DNA of 64,000 nt. Origin: Acidobacteriaceae bacterium KBS 89 (GTDB taxonomy: Bacteria > Acidobacteriota > Terriglobia > Terriglobales > Acidobacteriaceae). The stretch lies in assembly GCA_000381605.1 (NCBI GenBank), contig KB906758.1, positions 434,001 to 498,000 on the forward strand, given 5' to 3'. Positions 1 through 8,265 of this stretch are shown here, piece after piece. The stretch's first letter is position 1, and each line of letters starts with the position of its first letter. Under the pieces are notes generated by a model. It saw only the letters and a list, made by a program, of their open reading frames with translations, did not search any database and was not told where the DNA came from. Both the position numbers and the translations under genes were made by a program.

Positions 1-653
1 GCTTGAACGATTGGTTCGCAGAGGGTGCCACGGCTGAGTTCTGCATAACAAAACCATCGACTCTTTCTCTGAAGCCATCTTCTCTTTCCCACGTCGAAGC
101 GGCCTCAGCCCCGATTGGCTTGTTGACGGCATGGCAGGGGCTGCATGTCCGAGCAAAATTACAGAAAGGCGAACGAGTCCTTATACATGGAGGGGCTGGG
201 GCGGTGGGACTTTTCGCAGTTCAACTTGCAAAATCGCAAGGAGCGAATGTGGTTGCCACGTCGTCCAAGGCGAACCTCGATTTTGTAAAGAGGCTTGGAG
301 CCAATGAGGTCATCGACTATCGGGAACGCCGCTTTGAGGAGGTAGGCCTAGTCGATGTAATCTTCGATACCGTGGGTGGAGAAACCCTGGACAGATCCTG
401 GGATCTTCTCAAACCTGGTGGCAGGTTGGTCACGATTGCTGCGGACGCAGAATCGAATACCGATCCAAGAGTAAAGAGTGCTTTTTTCATCGTCGAACAG
501 GATGGAGAACAACTAGCTGGACTAGGCAAGCTTTTCGATTCCGGGGAATTGAAGACTTTTGTCAAAGCTGAGCTGCCAATGGAAGAAGCAGACCATGCCT
601 ATAATGGCTCGATTGCTGGCAAGCCCGGCAAGCTAATTATCCAGACGAAATAG
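1..653 (+). CDS. NADP-dependent quinone oxidoreductase-like MDR protein (5' truncated)
   Basis: C-terminal part of a zinc-independent medium-chain dehydrogenase/reductase; the gene enters from the left edge of the window, so the N-terminal catalytic-domain residues are missing. The Rossmann signature GGAGAVGLFAVQLAKSQGA binds NAD(P)H, followed by ATSSKANLDFVKRLGANEVIDYR, typical of quinone reductase/zeta-crystallin relatives, and a C-terminal return to the catalytic fold (AYNGSIAGKPGKLII). These cytosolic enzymes reduce quinones or enones with NADPH; the substrate cannot be told. It ends at a TAG. The 268 bases up to the next gene show no recognisable element. Confidence 0.85.
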   Translation, partial: LNDWFAEGATAEFCITKPSTLSLKPSSLSHVEAASAPIGLLTAWQGLHVRAKLQKGERVLIHGGAGAVGLFAVQLAKSQGANVVATSSKANLDFVKRLGANEVIDYRERRFEEVGLVDVIFDTVGGETLDRSWDLLKPGGRLVTIAADAESNTDPRVKSAFFIVEQDGEQLAGLGKLFDSGELKTFVKAELPMEEADHAYNGSIAGKPGKLIIQTK

Positions 654-921
654 TTCCACTGTCCGAAGTTGCCCTACGTCGACTACTTGTAGAAAAGGTC
701 GGTAGTCGTCTGGCCACAGTGTCCTCTTGAGCAGGACCAAAGTAGCGGCTGCCCAATTTCTCGAAAACAGGGTTTTTGAGAAACTTCGATTTTGAAGTTG
801 CCGAAAAGCTGACTTCACGGAGAGCGATTGCAACCTGTCTCTACAGGTCCAGGCATGTAAATTGATTATTGTTGTTTCGCCACGTAGATTGCTCGTACGA
901 TTCCATGCCTGGAGGAACTTT

Positions 922-3165
922 GTGCTGAAAGCGTTTGCTGCTAGTGCCTGCTGTAGTTTCGTGTCGTTGGGTCTGTTTGTGTCCAGCCCTGTCTCGGCTC
1001 AGACAGCGGTGCGGCCCCAACCGGACCGGCAGCAGTGGTATCTCAATGCCGGCAAGATGACCTACGTGGTGGGCGTCAATGAACAGGGCATCCTGCAATC
1101 GCTTTACTGGGGACCGAAGCTGAGCGACGGTGGTCTCGTGCCGGTGGCGAAGAGCCTGCCTGAACGCGCTTCCCAGTATGCTCCGGCAGCCACGACGCCA
1201 CAGGAGTATCCGGCATTCGGCGCAGGGATATTCCTGGAGACAGCGCTGAAGGTTAACTCGCCGAACGGGGATCGGACGCTGATCCTCAAATACGAGTCGG
1301 CAAAGGTAACTGGCTCGCAACTCGAGATCGTCCTGAAGGATACGAATGAGCCTCTGCGCGTACACCTGTACTACAAGACCTTCCCGGAGGGCGTGCTGGC
1401 GCGCTGGTCACGCATCGAAAACACAGGTAAAGGCAGCTTCGGCATTGAGAATGCCGCGTCGGCTACATGGAATCTGCCTGCTGGCACAGGTTATACACAT
1501 CGCTGGCTGACGGGTATGTGGGGCGGTGAATTCCAATTGAGCGAGGAGCCGCTAAAGACCGGAAAGAGCGTGCAGGAAAGCCGTACCGGACACACGTCGC
1601 ACGAGGCGAACCCGTGGTTTTCGATCGGCAAAGAGGGGGAAACGACCGAAGAGACCGGTCCGGTCTGGTTTGGGGAGCTTGGCTGGAGCGGGAGCTGGCA
1701 GATCGTCACTGAATATACTTCGCTGCGCCAGCCGCGGGTGACCGGCGGGTACAACCCATTCGACTTTCATTGGACGCTTGCAGCCGGCGCGTCGCTAGAG
1801 ACACCGAAGTTCTACGCGGGTTACACGGATGGCGGCGATGGCGAGGCGTCGCGCATCCTGAGCCAGTTTCAGTTGCAGGAGATCCTGCCAAAACGCGGTG
1901 AAGCGCGCCAGCCCAAGCCCCGTCCAATCATCTACAACTCCTGGGAGGCGACGGAGATGAACTTCACGGCCGACACGCAGATCGCGCTCGCCGAACGCGC
2001 CGCGAAGGTGGGTGTGGAGAGGTTCGTGATCGATGATGGCTGGTTCGGCAAGCGTGACGACGACCATGCTGGACTTGGCGACTGGACAATCACGCCGAAG
2101 AAGTTTCCGCAGGGGTTGAAGCCGGTGATCGATCGCGTGCATGCGCTCGGCATGGATTTCGGCATCTGGGTGGAACCGGAAATGGTAAATCCAGACAGCG
2201 ATCTCTATCGCCAGCATCCGGAATGGGCGATGCAGTTCCCCAATCGCGAACATTCGGAAGAGCGCAACCAGTTGATGTTGAACCTGGCCCGGCCGGATGT
2301 GAAGGAGTGGATGTTCAACTGGCTCGACAAGCTGGTGAGCGAGAACGATATTGCTTTTCTGAAGTGGGACTACAACCGCATTTGGTCGGAACCGGGCTGG
2401 GACATGGCACCAGGTTCTTCGCCGGCGCACCCCAATACGGACGCGGAAAAGGCAATCTATCTCGAGGCTGTGCGCAACCTGTACGAGGTGATCGACCAGC
2501 TTCGCGCGAAGCATCCGAAGCTCGAGATCGAGTCCTGCTCAAGCGGCGGCGGGCGCGTGGACCTCGGCATTCTTGAGCGCACGGATGAGGTTTGGCCGAG
2601 TGATAATACGGACGCGCTCGACCGGCAGGACATTCAGTTTGGCTACACGCAGGCGTACACGCCACAGACCATGGTGGCGTGGGTGACGGATGTGCCAAGT
2701 ATGGATCACCGCATGGTTCCGCTGCAGTATCGCTTTGTTGTTGCCATGCAGGGTGCGCTCGGCATTGGGGCAAACCTGACGAAGTTTTCCGACGCGGACC
2801 TGGCGCTCTCGGCGAAGCTCACAGAGTTTTACAAGACCATTCGTACTACGGTGCAACAGGGCAGGCTATATCGGCTTGCATCTCCGCTGACAGGAGATCT
2901 ATCGCAGATGGAATATGTCGCACAGGACGGCTCACAGGCCGTGCTGCTGGCGTTTCTGCATAGCCAGCGATTTCGGTTGTCCTACCCCACCGTCCACCTG
3001 CGTGGGCTTGACCCCGACGCGATGTATCGTCTTCGTGCGTTGGACCCGGGGAAGTACGCGGGGGAGGCGGTCCTATCGGGCTCCGTGCTGATGGGAGAGG
3101 GTGTGAAGCTGAAGCTTGAAGGCGATTATGACAGCACTGCTTTAGTCCTGGAGCGGCTCCCGTAA
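922..3165 (+). CDS. Exported alpha-galactosidase, glycoside hydrolase family 36
   Basis: Hydrolyses terminal alpha-galactosides such as melibiose or raffinose sugars. I chose the GTG at 922 because GGAGG lies six bases before it and it begins a clean signal peptide (MLKAFAASACC...SPVSAQ); the frame is open upstream to a TTG at 862 that has no ribosome site. About 747 residues, usual for GH36. After a beta-sandwich N-terminal domain, the TIM barrel begins near PIIYNSWEA and carries VIDDGW, then the nucleophile Asp483 in FLKWDYNR, the CSSGGGRVD loop and the acid/base Asp561 in WPSDNTDA. All key residues are present. It stands alone, with no transporter or regulator beside it, so it probably acts in the periplasm or outside on plant oligosaccharides. 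Confidence 0.93.
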   Translation: MLKAFAASACCSFVSLGLFVSSPVSAQTAVRPQPDRQQWYLNAGKMTYVVGVNEQGILQSLYWGPKLSDGGLVPVAKSLPERASQYAPAATTPQEYPAFGAGIFLETALKVNSPNGDRTLILKYESAKVTGSQLEIVLKDTNEPLRVHLYYKTFPEGVLARWSRIENTGKGSFGIENAASATWNLPAGTGYTHRWLTGMWGGEFQLSEEPLKTGKSVQESRTGHTSHEANPWFSIGKEGETTEETGPVWFGELGWSGSWQIVTEYTSLRQPRVTGGYNPFDFHWTLAAGASLETPKFYAGYTDGGDGEASRILSQFQLQEILPKRGEARQPKPRPIIYNSWEATEMNFTADTQIALAERAAKVGVERFVIDDGWFGKRDDDHAGLGDWTITPKKFPQGLKPVIDRVHALGMDFGIWVEPEMVNPDSDLYRQHPEWAMQFPNREHSEERNQLMLNLARPDVKEWMFNWLDKLVSENDIAFLKWDYNRIWSEPGWDMAPGSSPAHPNTDAEKAIYLEAVRNLYEVIDQLRAKHPKLEIESCSSGGGRVDLGILERTDEVWPSDNTDALDRQDIQFGYTQAYTPQTMVAWVTDVPSMDHRMVPLQYRFVVAMQGALGIGANLTKFSDADLALSAKLTEFYKTIRTTVQQGRLYRLASPLTGDLSQMEYVAQDGSQAVLLAFLHSQRFRLSYPTVHLRGLDPDAMYRLRALDPGKYAGEAVLSGSVLMGEGVKLKLEGDYDSTALVLERLP

Positions 3166-3927
3166 TCTGATGCACTCCATCGAGTACGGTTCCCGGAAAC
3201 AGTGTTTTCCGCAAGCTCAACCAAGTCGCCGATAACTTCAGCGCTCGCGGCAAAACCGTCCTGGATTATGAACTTGCCGAAAATACGACTGTTCTGGAGT
3301 TCGCGAGAGCCACTCGTAATCGACCCATGAAAGCCGCACCGGTTACGGAAAAAGCTGTCAATAATAACTGCGAAAGCTAGTACTATTACCAATTCCCTTA
3401 GTGCGTTGCAAGTCTTAAAGTAGCCGGTGGAATGCACTACGCCCGTGATGCAATAATCACGGAGCGTGTCCAAAAGGAATAGAGCGACGGCCTCCTAAAT
3501 TATCTTCCTTAGCACCGGTTAGTTCGTTTCTCCGTTGCTAACACATTGCGACCGCAGACGATCGCACTTGGGGAAGATTATGAAAAGCCGCTTTTGCTTT
3601 TGGTTGACCTGTTGGGCCACGACGGTTATCGGAATAGACAGGACTAAAGTCCATTTTTTGTCTAGCGGCTCGAGATAAAGTCAATTCCAAGAAATCAGAG
3701 CAAGGCCAGTTAGATCACCGCTGACCTGCTTCTGGTACTCCCCTTCTCACGTTCGGATCAGTTGGATTCGTGATCAAGCAGGTCCGTGCGCGGCCGCCTC
3801 CTCTGGGTGAGAAGGCGCGGCCCCGTTGTACGCGGCCCCCCGTAATTTGATTCGTCGCGATGATTCATTGTGAGCCGTTCGGCTGAAGTTGCGACCAAAA
3901 TTACTTTCTTGAAACGCGAGGTGTTCC
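3166..3927. other. Long intergenic region with no recognised gene
   Basis: No complete gene is recognised in these 762 bases. On the + strand a stretch from about 3190 to 3380 is open and reads like protein (KLNQVADNFSARGKTVLDYE and on to a stop) but has no start codon or ribosome site, so it may be a gene remnant. A 32-codon ORF at 3580 (MKSRFCFWLTC...) has a GGGGAAG upstream but nothing else in its favour. The promoter of the lipoprotein gene at 3928 should lie in the last 100 bases. Confidence 0.4.
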
Positions 3928-5685
3928 TTGAAGAAACTCTTATTAGTCGCAGTGCTTGCAGCTCTAGGTGCGGTCGTGGGATGCAGTGATGCGCAGCTTC
4001 CCTATCTCACAGCGATCCAGGTAAACCCTGGGACTCCGTCCGTCGCAGCAGGACGCACCCAACAATTTACCGCGATGGGAACCTTCAGCAATAGTCAAAC
4101 GCGGGATATCAGCAGTCTCGTGAAGTGGACTTCGTCGACGGCGCCCGTCAGCACGATCAACGCAGCCGGCCTCGCACAAACCTACAGCCAAGGCTCTTCT
4201 ACAATTACGGCGAGCTTCACCAGTCCCGCCGCTGGCACGGTCACTGGCACCGCAACGTTCAATGTTGCTGCGCCTGCCCTGCTCTCGATTGGTGTCACTG
4301 GAGCCGTCGCTGTCATCGCGAGCCCCAGCTCCAAAGGAACCACTGTAGCCAAAGGCACTGGCCGCCAATTCCAGGCTTACGGTCTCTACAGCGACGGCGG
4401 AGTGCGTTTGCTATCAAACGTCACGTGGGCTTCAACTCCGGCAACGGTCGCAACGATCACCAACACGGGACGCGCGACCAGCATCAATGCAGGAACAGCC
4501 ACGATTACGGCAACCGATCCGGCCTCGGCTATTTCCGGCAACACTCAGCTGGTTGTAACCAACGCAACCATAGCGAGTATCGTGATCTATCCGCGCGCCG
4601 GGGTGACCATCGCTCCACTTACCCGTCAGCCCTTCTTTGCCCTGGGGGTGTTCAGCGACAATACGCAACAAGACATTACTGCAGATGCGAACTGGGTCAG
4701 CACGAACGTCGCGGCAGCAACTGTTTCTAATACCAGTCCGAAGGGAGTTGCCACCGGCGTGGCTGTAGGCGCGACGGTGCTGCAGGCTTCTTTCCTCGGT
4801 ACGACAGGACAAGCTGCGCTCGGCGTAACTGCAGCTTCGCTAACGTCCATCACGCTCACCCCGGGAACGACGCCCACTGGAGTTGCGACCGGCTCGACAC
4901 TTCTGATTAATGCGGTTGGCACGTTTAGCGATGGGTCAAAGCAGCCCATCAATCTGGCCACGGCGTGGAGCGTCACTCCATCCAACGGCTCGATAGCAAC
5001 AGTGGATCAAACTGGACTCGTGACAGGGGTCGCAGCCGGATCGGCTACAGTGACAGCGAAGTTCGGTACGATCACCACGAACGCAGTGATCAATGTCCAA
5101 GCGGTAAAGTCAATTGCGGTCGGACCAGCTACGCCCATAGTGAATCCAAGTACTCTCAGCATCGCACAAGCGACCGCGTCGCAGTTTATCGCGACGGCGA
5201 CTCTGACGGATGGGAGCACTCAGGACATCTCGAACTCTGCCACCTGGGTCGCGATCTCGCCGCCAGCGGTCTCGGGGACGGGGCCAGTAGCGACAATTTC
5301 CGATACGCTCGGCTCATCGGGATGGGCAACGGGCAACGCTCCAGGGACAGCCGTAATCGCAGCGGTATTCGGCGGCCAGTCCAATCTGTCGAGCGTAACC
5401 GTGACCAACGCAACCCTTAGGACACTTGCGATCACACCGACTGGCAATGTGCACGTTGTTTTTGGTGGCACGCAGCAATACCAGGCCACTGGGACCTTCA
5501 GCGATTCGACAACGCAGAACCTCACCAATCAGGTGACCTGGAATTCTTCGGCTCCAACGGTTGCCGTAATGAGTCTTACCGGTTTAGCTACCAACACAGG
5601 GCCAGGGACGACGAACGTGAGTGCCACGAGCAATATCACCACCCCAGCCACGACCAGTCCGGCAGTGGTTTTCTCCAACCCCTGA
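3928..5685 (+). CDS. Lipoprotein made of bacterial Ig-like (BIG2) repeats
   Basis: A 585-residue surface or periplasmic lipoprotein. The start is TTG, with GAGG six bases before it. The signal MKKLLLVAVLAALGAVVGC ends in a lipobox (VVGC, Cys19). The rest is about six BIG2-type Ig-like repeats of roughly 90 residues, each with the pattern 'I.V.PGTPSVAAGRTQQFTA.GTFSN...DI...V.W.SS....A.I...GLA......G...ITA'. Such repeats serve as stalks or adhesins; no enzymatic domain is seen. A perfect 14-bp inverted repeat follows the stop, and an outer-membrane protein gene comes next on the same strand, so the two may work together at the envelope. Confidence 0.88.
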   Translation: MKKLLLVAVLAALGAVVGCSDAQLPYLTAIQVNPGTPSVAAGRTQQFTAMGTFSNSQTRDISSLVKWTSSTAPVSTINAAGLAQTYSQGSSTITASFTSPAAGTVTGTATFNVAAPALLSIGVTGAVAVIASPSSKGTTVAKGTGRQFQAYGLYSDGGVRLLSNVTWASTPATVATITNTGRATSINAGTATITATDPASAISGNTQLVVTNATIASIVIYPRAGVTIAPLTRQPFFALGVFSDNTQQDITADANWVSTNVAAATVSNTSPKGVATGVAVGATVLQASFLGTTGQAALGVTAASLTSITLTPGTTPTGVATGSTLLINAVGTFSDGSKQPINLATAWSVTPSNGSIATVDQTGLVTGVAAGSATVTAKFGTITTNAVINVQAVKSIAVGPATPIVNPSTLSIAQATASQFIATATLTDGSTQDISNSATWVAISPPAVSGTGPVATISDTLGSSGWATGNAPGTAVIAAVFGGQSNLSSVTVTNATLRTLAITPTGNVHVVFGGTQQYQATGTFSDSTTQNLTNQVTWNSSAPTVAVMSLTGLATNTGPGTTNVSATSNITTPATTSPAVVFSNP

Positions 5686-5694
5686 GGTAGAAAC

Positions 5695-5726
5695 GCTCGG
5701 TGGGACTCTTGCGAGTCCCACCGAGC
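5695..5726 (+). terminator. Perfect 14-bp hairpin after the Ig-repeat lipoprotein gene
   Basis: GCTCGGTGGGACTC, loop TTGC, then its exact complement. It starts nine bases after the stop codon. No T-tract follows, so it is either a weak terminator or an mRNA 3'-end stabilising structure. Confidence 0.6.
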
Positions 5727-5819
5727 ATAGAGACCGATGCATTCCGGGGCGTTTTAGCGAGCCCGATCAGTTGATCCAGATTGCAGACCACTCAGAGTTA
5801 CGAGTTATGGAGGGATTGA

Positions 5820-7463
5820 ATGAAACTCAGAACTGCACTTATCTTTGCTGTGGATGTCATGCTTGGCCTGTCAGCATGGTCTCAGGAACATCCCAAATGG
5901 GAGATCCCAATCGACTACTCCTACATGCACTATCAGGGCATCGACTACGAAAGCCGCAACGGCAACTATTTCTTTGGGCAATATTTCAGTCTGGAAGGCG
6001 GCGGCGGCGGAGTCGTGTACAACTTCAGCCACAAGCTTGGAGTTAAGGCTGAATTTCAAGGGTACAAGAGCAACACGAGAGTGGTGATAGTTCCTCCAGG
6101 CAATCCGTTTCTCCCGGCAGGTGGATCAGCGAGTGTCTCGGGAAATCTATTTACCTACATGATCGGGCCCGAATTCGGTATTACCAAAGGTAAATTCCGT
6201 CCATTCGCAGAAGGACTGGTTGGCGGCGCGCACAGCAATGTCTACAAAAATGCCTACAATAATCTGACTTTCACGGGAATCAGTGGAGCGCCTTCCAATA
6301 ACGCATTCGCGGCAGCAGCTGGCCTGGGACTTGATATTGGTCTGAGCCAACGTTTTTCCATCCGTCCGTTTGAGGTGGACTATTTGTATACCAACTTCAG
6401 CAGCGTCCTGACCGCGAACCAGCATAGCTGGCGCTATCTCGGCGGTGTGGTGTTTACCTTTGGTGGCAAACCTCCAATCCCACCGAGTGCGAGCTGCTCT
6501 GCTTCTCCGACGGAGATATGGTCTGGAGCCCCAGTGACAGCTACGGTTAGCACGCAGAACTTCAATCCCAAGCATACGGTTACCTATAGCTGGACTTCCA
6601 GCGGCGGCAGGGCGTCAGGAACCGGGGAAACAGGAAGTGTCGAAACCACCGGTCTTGCCCCGGGGAGCTACAGCGTCTCGGCTACAGCTACCGACACCAA
6701 GGAAAAGAAGAACAACACAGCCACCTGTTCAGCACCCTTCACCGTAAAGCAGCCGCGTGCTCCGACGGCGACTTGCTCGGCCAGCCCACAGACGATAAAG
6801 CCGGGCGATTCGTTCACACTCACGGTCGCTGCAGAGAGCCTGGATGACAGCACGTTGACGTACTCCTATTCCAGCTCCGCGGGCAACATCACCGGTACGG
6901 GAAACAGCGCAACGGAGACGACCACCTCTGCCAATGCGGGCTCCACGATAACAGCAACCGCAAATGTAGTGGATGGTCGTGGCTTGAGCACGAGTTGTTC
7001 CGCAGCGGTAACCGTTCAACCCTTCCCGGTTGTGACCGCTCCTCCAGAAGTCATCTCGGCCGGAGAGTGCAAGTTCAATATGTCCAACAAACCGGGCCGT
7101 GTGGACAATGAGTGCAAGGCGGTTCTGGACGAAGTAGCTCTCCAGGTCCAGCGCCAACCCAACGGCACCGTTGTTGTGGTTGGTTACACCGACGAACAGG
7201 AGACGGTCAAGATGACGCAATTGGCCGGTCAGCGTGCGGTCAATGTGAAGTACTACCTGACATCCGGAGAAGGAGGAGCGGGAATTGACGCTTCGCGCGT
7301 CCAGGTGAAGGCGGGAACGGTCAAGAGCAAGAGTGCAAAGATTTACATCGTTCCCGAAGGTGCCACCTTCGCCGAAGAATCAACCGTGATCGACGAGACG
7401 AAGGTGAAGGGTCAGCCTCGAAATGCTCCTGCGAAGAAGAGCAAGAAGGGAAGCTCGAACTGA
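5820..7463 (+). CDS. Outer-membrane beta-barrel protein with Ig-like repeats and an OmpA C-terminal domain
   Basis: 547 residues; ATG preceded by GGAGGG. A signal peptide (MKLRTALIFAVDVM...SAWSQ) leads to a beta-barrel of about 200 residues (aromatic/Gly alternation, WEIPIDYSYMHYQG ... WRYLGGVVFTFGGKP). Then come two Cys-containing Ig/PKD-like modules (SCSASPTEI, TCSASPQTI; about 225-400). The OmpA-like domain covers about 415-520 (CKFNMSNKPGRVDNECKAVL, VVGYTDE, LAGQRAVNVKYYL), and the protein ends in a basic tail. OmpA domains bind peptidoglycan, so the protein probably ties the outer membrane to the wall. The middle Ig modules between barrel and anchor are less usual. It follows the Ig-repeat lipoprotein by 134 bases. 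Confidence 0.85.
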   Translation: MKLRTALIFAVDVMLGLSAWSQEHPKWEIPIDYSYMHYQGIDYESRNGNYFFGQYFSLEGGGGGVVYNFSHKLGVKAEFQGYKSNTRVVIVPPGNPFLPAGGSASVSGNLFTYMIGPEFGITKGKFRPFAEGLVGGAHSNVYKNAYNNLTFTGISGAPSNNAFAAAAGLGLDIGLSQRFSIRPFEVDYLYTNFSSVLTANQHSWRYLGGVVFTFGGKPPIPPSASCSASPTEIWSGAPVTATVSTQNFNPKHTVTYSWTSSGGRASGTGETGSVETTGLAPGSYSVSATATDTKEKKNNTATCSAPFTVKQPRAPTATCSASPQTIKPGDSFTLTVAAESLDDSTLTYSYSSSAGNITGTGNSATETTTSANAGSTITATANVVDGRGLSTSCSAAVTVQPFPVVTAPPEVISAGECKFNMSNKPGRVDNECKAVLDEVALQVQRQPNGTVVVVGYTDEQETVKMTQLAGQRAVNVKYYLTSGEGGAGIDASRVQVKAGTVKSKSAKIYIVPEGATFAEESTVIDETKVKGQPRNAPAKKSKKGSSN

Positions 7464-7476
7464 GGAAGACATTGAA

Positions 7477-7545
7477 ATGACCAATCGTTCTCTTCTGTTC
7501 GCTGCAGTATTGGTGTCGCACGTCGGAATCATTGGGCCCAACTGA
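7477..7545 (+). CDS. Possible 22-residue hydrophobic peptide
   Basis: ATG at 7477 with GAGGA ten bases upstream encodes MTNRSLLFAAVLVSHVGIIG plus two residues, which resembles a signal-peptide start that breaks off. It lies just after the OmpA-type gene and before a strong terminator. It may be the stub of a lost secreted-protein gene; nothing beyond reading frame and ribosome site supports it. Confidence 0.2.
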   Translation: MTNRSLLFAAVLVSHVGIIGPN

Positions 7546-7580
7546 ATCGTCGCTCGTGATGACCCCCAACCGCTAAGAAT

Positions 7581-7610
7581 CCAAAACCCCAGTCAAGACT
7601 GGGGTTTTGG
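7581..7610. terminator. Bidirectional rho-independent terminator
   Basis: CCAAAACCCCAGTC, two-base loop AA, then the exact complement GACTGGGGTTTTGG. A 14-bp stem with A-tract and T-tract in the stem itself; it ends the OmpA-type unit. Confidence 0.75.
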
Positions 7611-7766
7611 ATGTTCCGGGTGATTGCAAGCAGTTGCATAGTCAAATCGGGTTGTTTTTCTTCGGAGAAGTCGAATCGGCGGCCCCCGAGCTTGCAGACT
7701 TATGGTATTTATGGGTGTGAGTTTTCAGGCCCAGCTACTCCATCTTGAGCACCATAGGAGATTGCA

Positions 7767-8162
7767 ATGCGCCTTTACTCCCTACCCGCCATCTTCCTTC
7801 TCTCCGCCTCTACCCTCACCACCCACGCTAATTCACTCCTGGTAGGAACAGATTTGTCACATCCCGTTGGGGGTCCAGTGCTATGCCCCGGCGCGCCCAA
7901 CAATAATGTGCGGATTAGTGCAGTCACTTGTTTCTCCACAGTTGCGATCGATGATGTGAAGGTCGCAATTAGTGAATTTGGGCCCAGTCTGAATTCGGAT
8001 GGTCATTTGACCGTGAATCTGACCGACGGTCTACATGTCTTCGCCGAACCGCTGAACACGTCCGGCGGAACCGTTGGAGATGGCGACAAATTGCGCAAAC
8101 GGAATTCTCAGTCGAATTTACGGACATCGAGTCCAACATTCTTGGATGGGATTTCTACCTGA
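7767..8162 (+). CDS. Exported protein of unknown function, probably frameshifted
   Basis: 131 residues as read. The ATG lies after AGGAGA, and a signal peptide (MRLYSLPAIFLLSASTLTTHA) is clear. It resembles the small exported proteins common in Acidobacteria but has no PEP-CTERM tail. The last 20 residues are Ser/Arg-rich and unlike the rest. From about 8099 another frame reads TEFSVEFTDIESNILGWDFY up to a stop at 8219, which looks more like genuine beta-sheet protein. I infer a one- or two-base indel near 8092-8100, so the gene may be inactive or the true product longer. Function unknown. Confidence 0.5.
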   Translation: MRLYSLPAIFLLSASTLTTHANSLLVGTDLSHPVGGPVLCPGAPNNNVRISAVTCFSTVAIDDVKVAISEFGPSLNSDGHLTVNLTDGLHVFAEPLNTSGGTVGDGDKLRKRNSQSNLRTSSPTFLDGIST

Positions 8163-8265
8163 GCTTCATAATGTTGGGCGCAATCTCTTTCCTGACGTGC
8201 TTACATACCAGTTACCACTGATCTTGGCTTCCGCTCAGATTCTGTTTGCTAATCATAGGTGATTC

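Noticed and set aside
3780-3845. GC-rich palindrome around GCGGCCGC
   Set aside because: The arms do not pair over more than a few bases once loops are allowed, and no T-tract follows.
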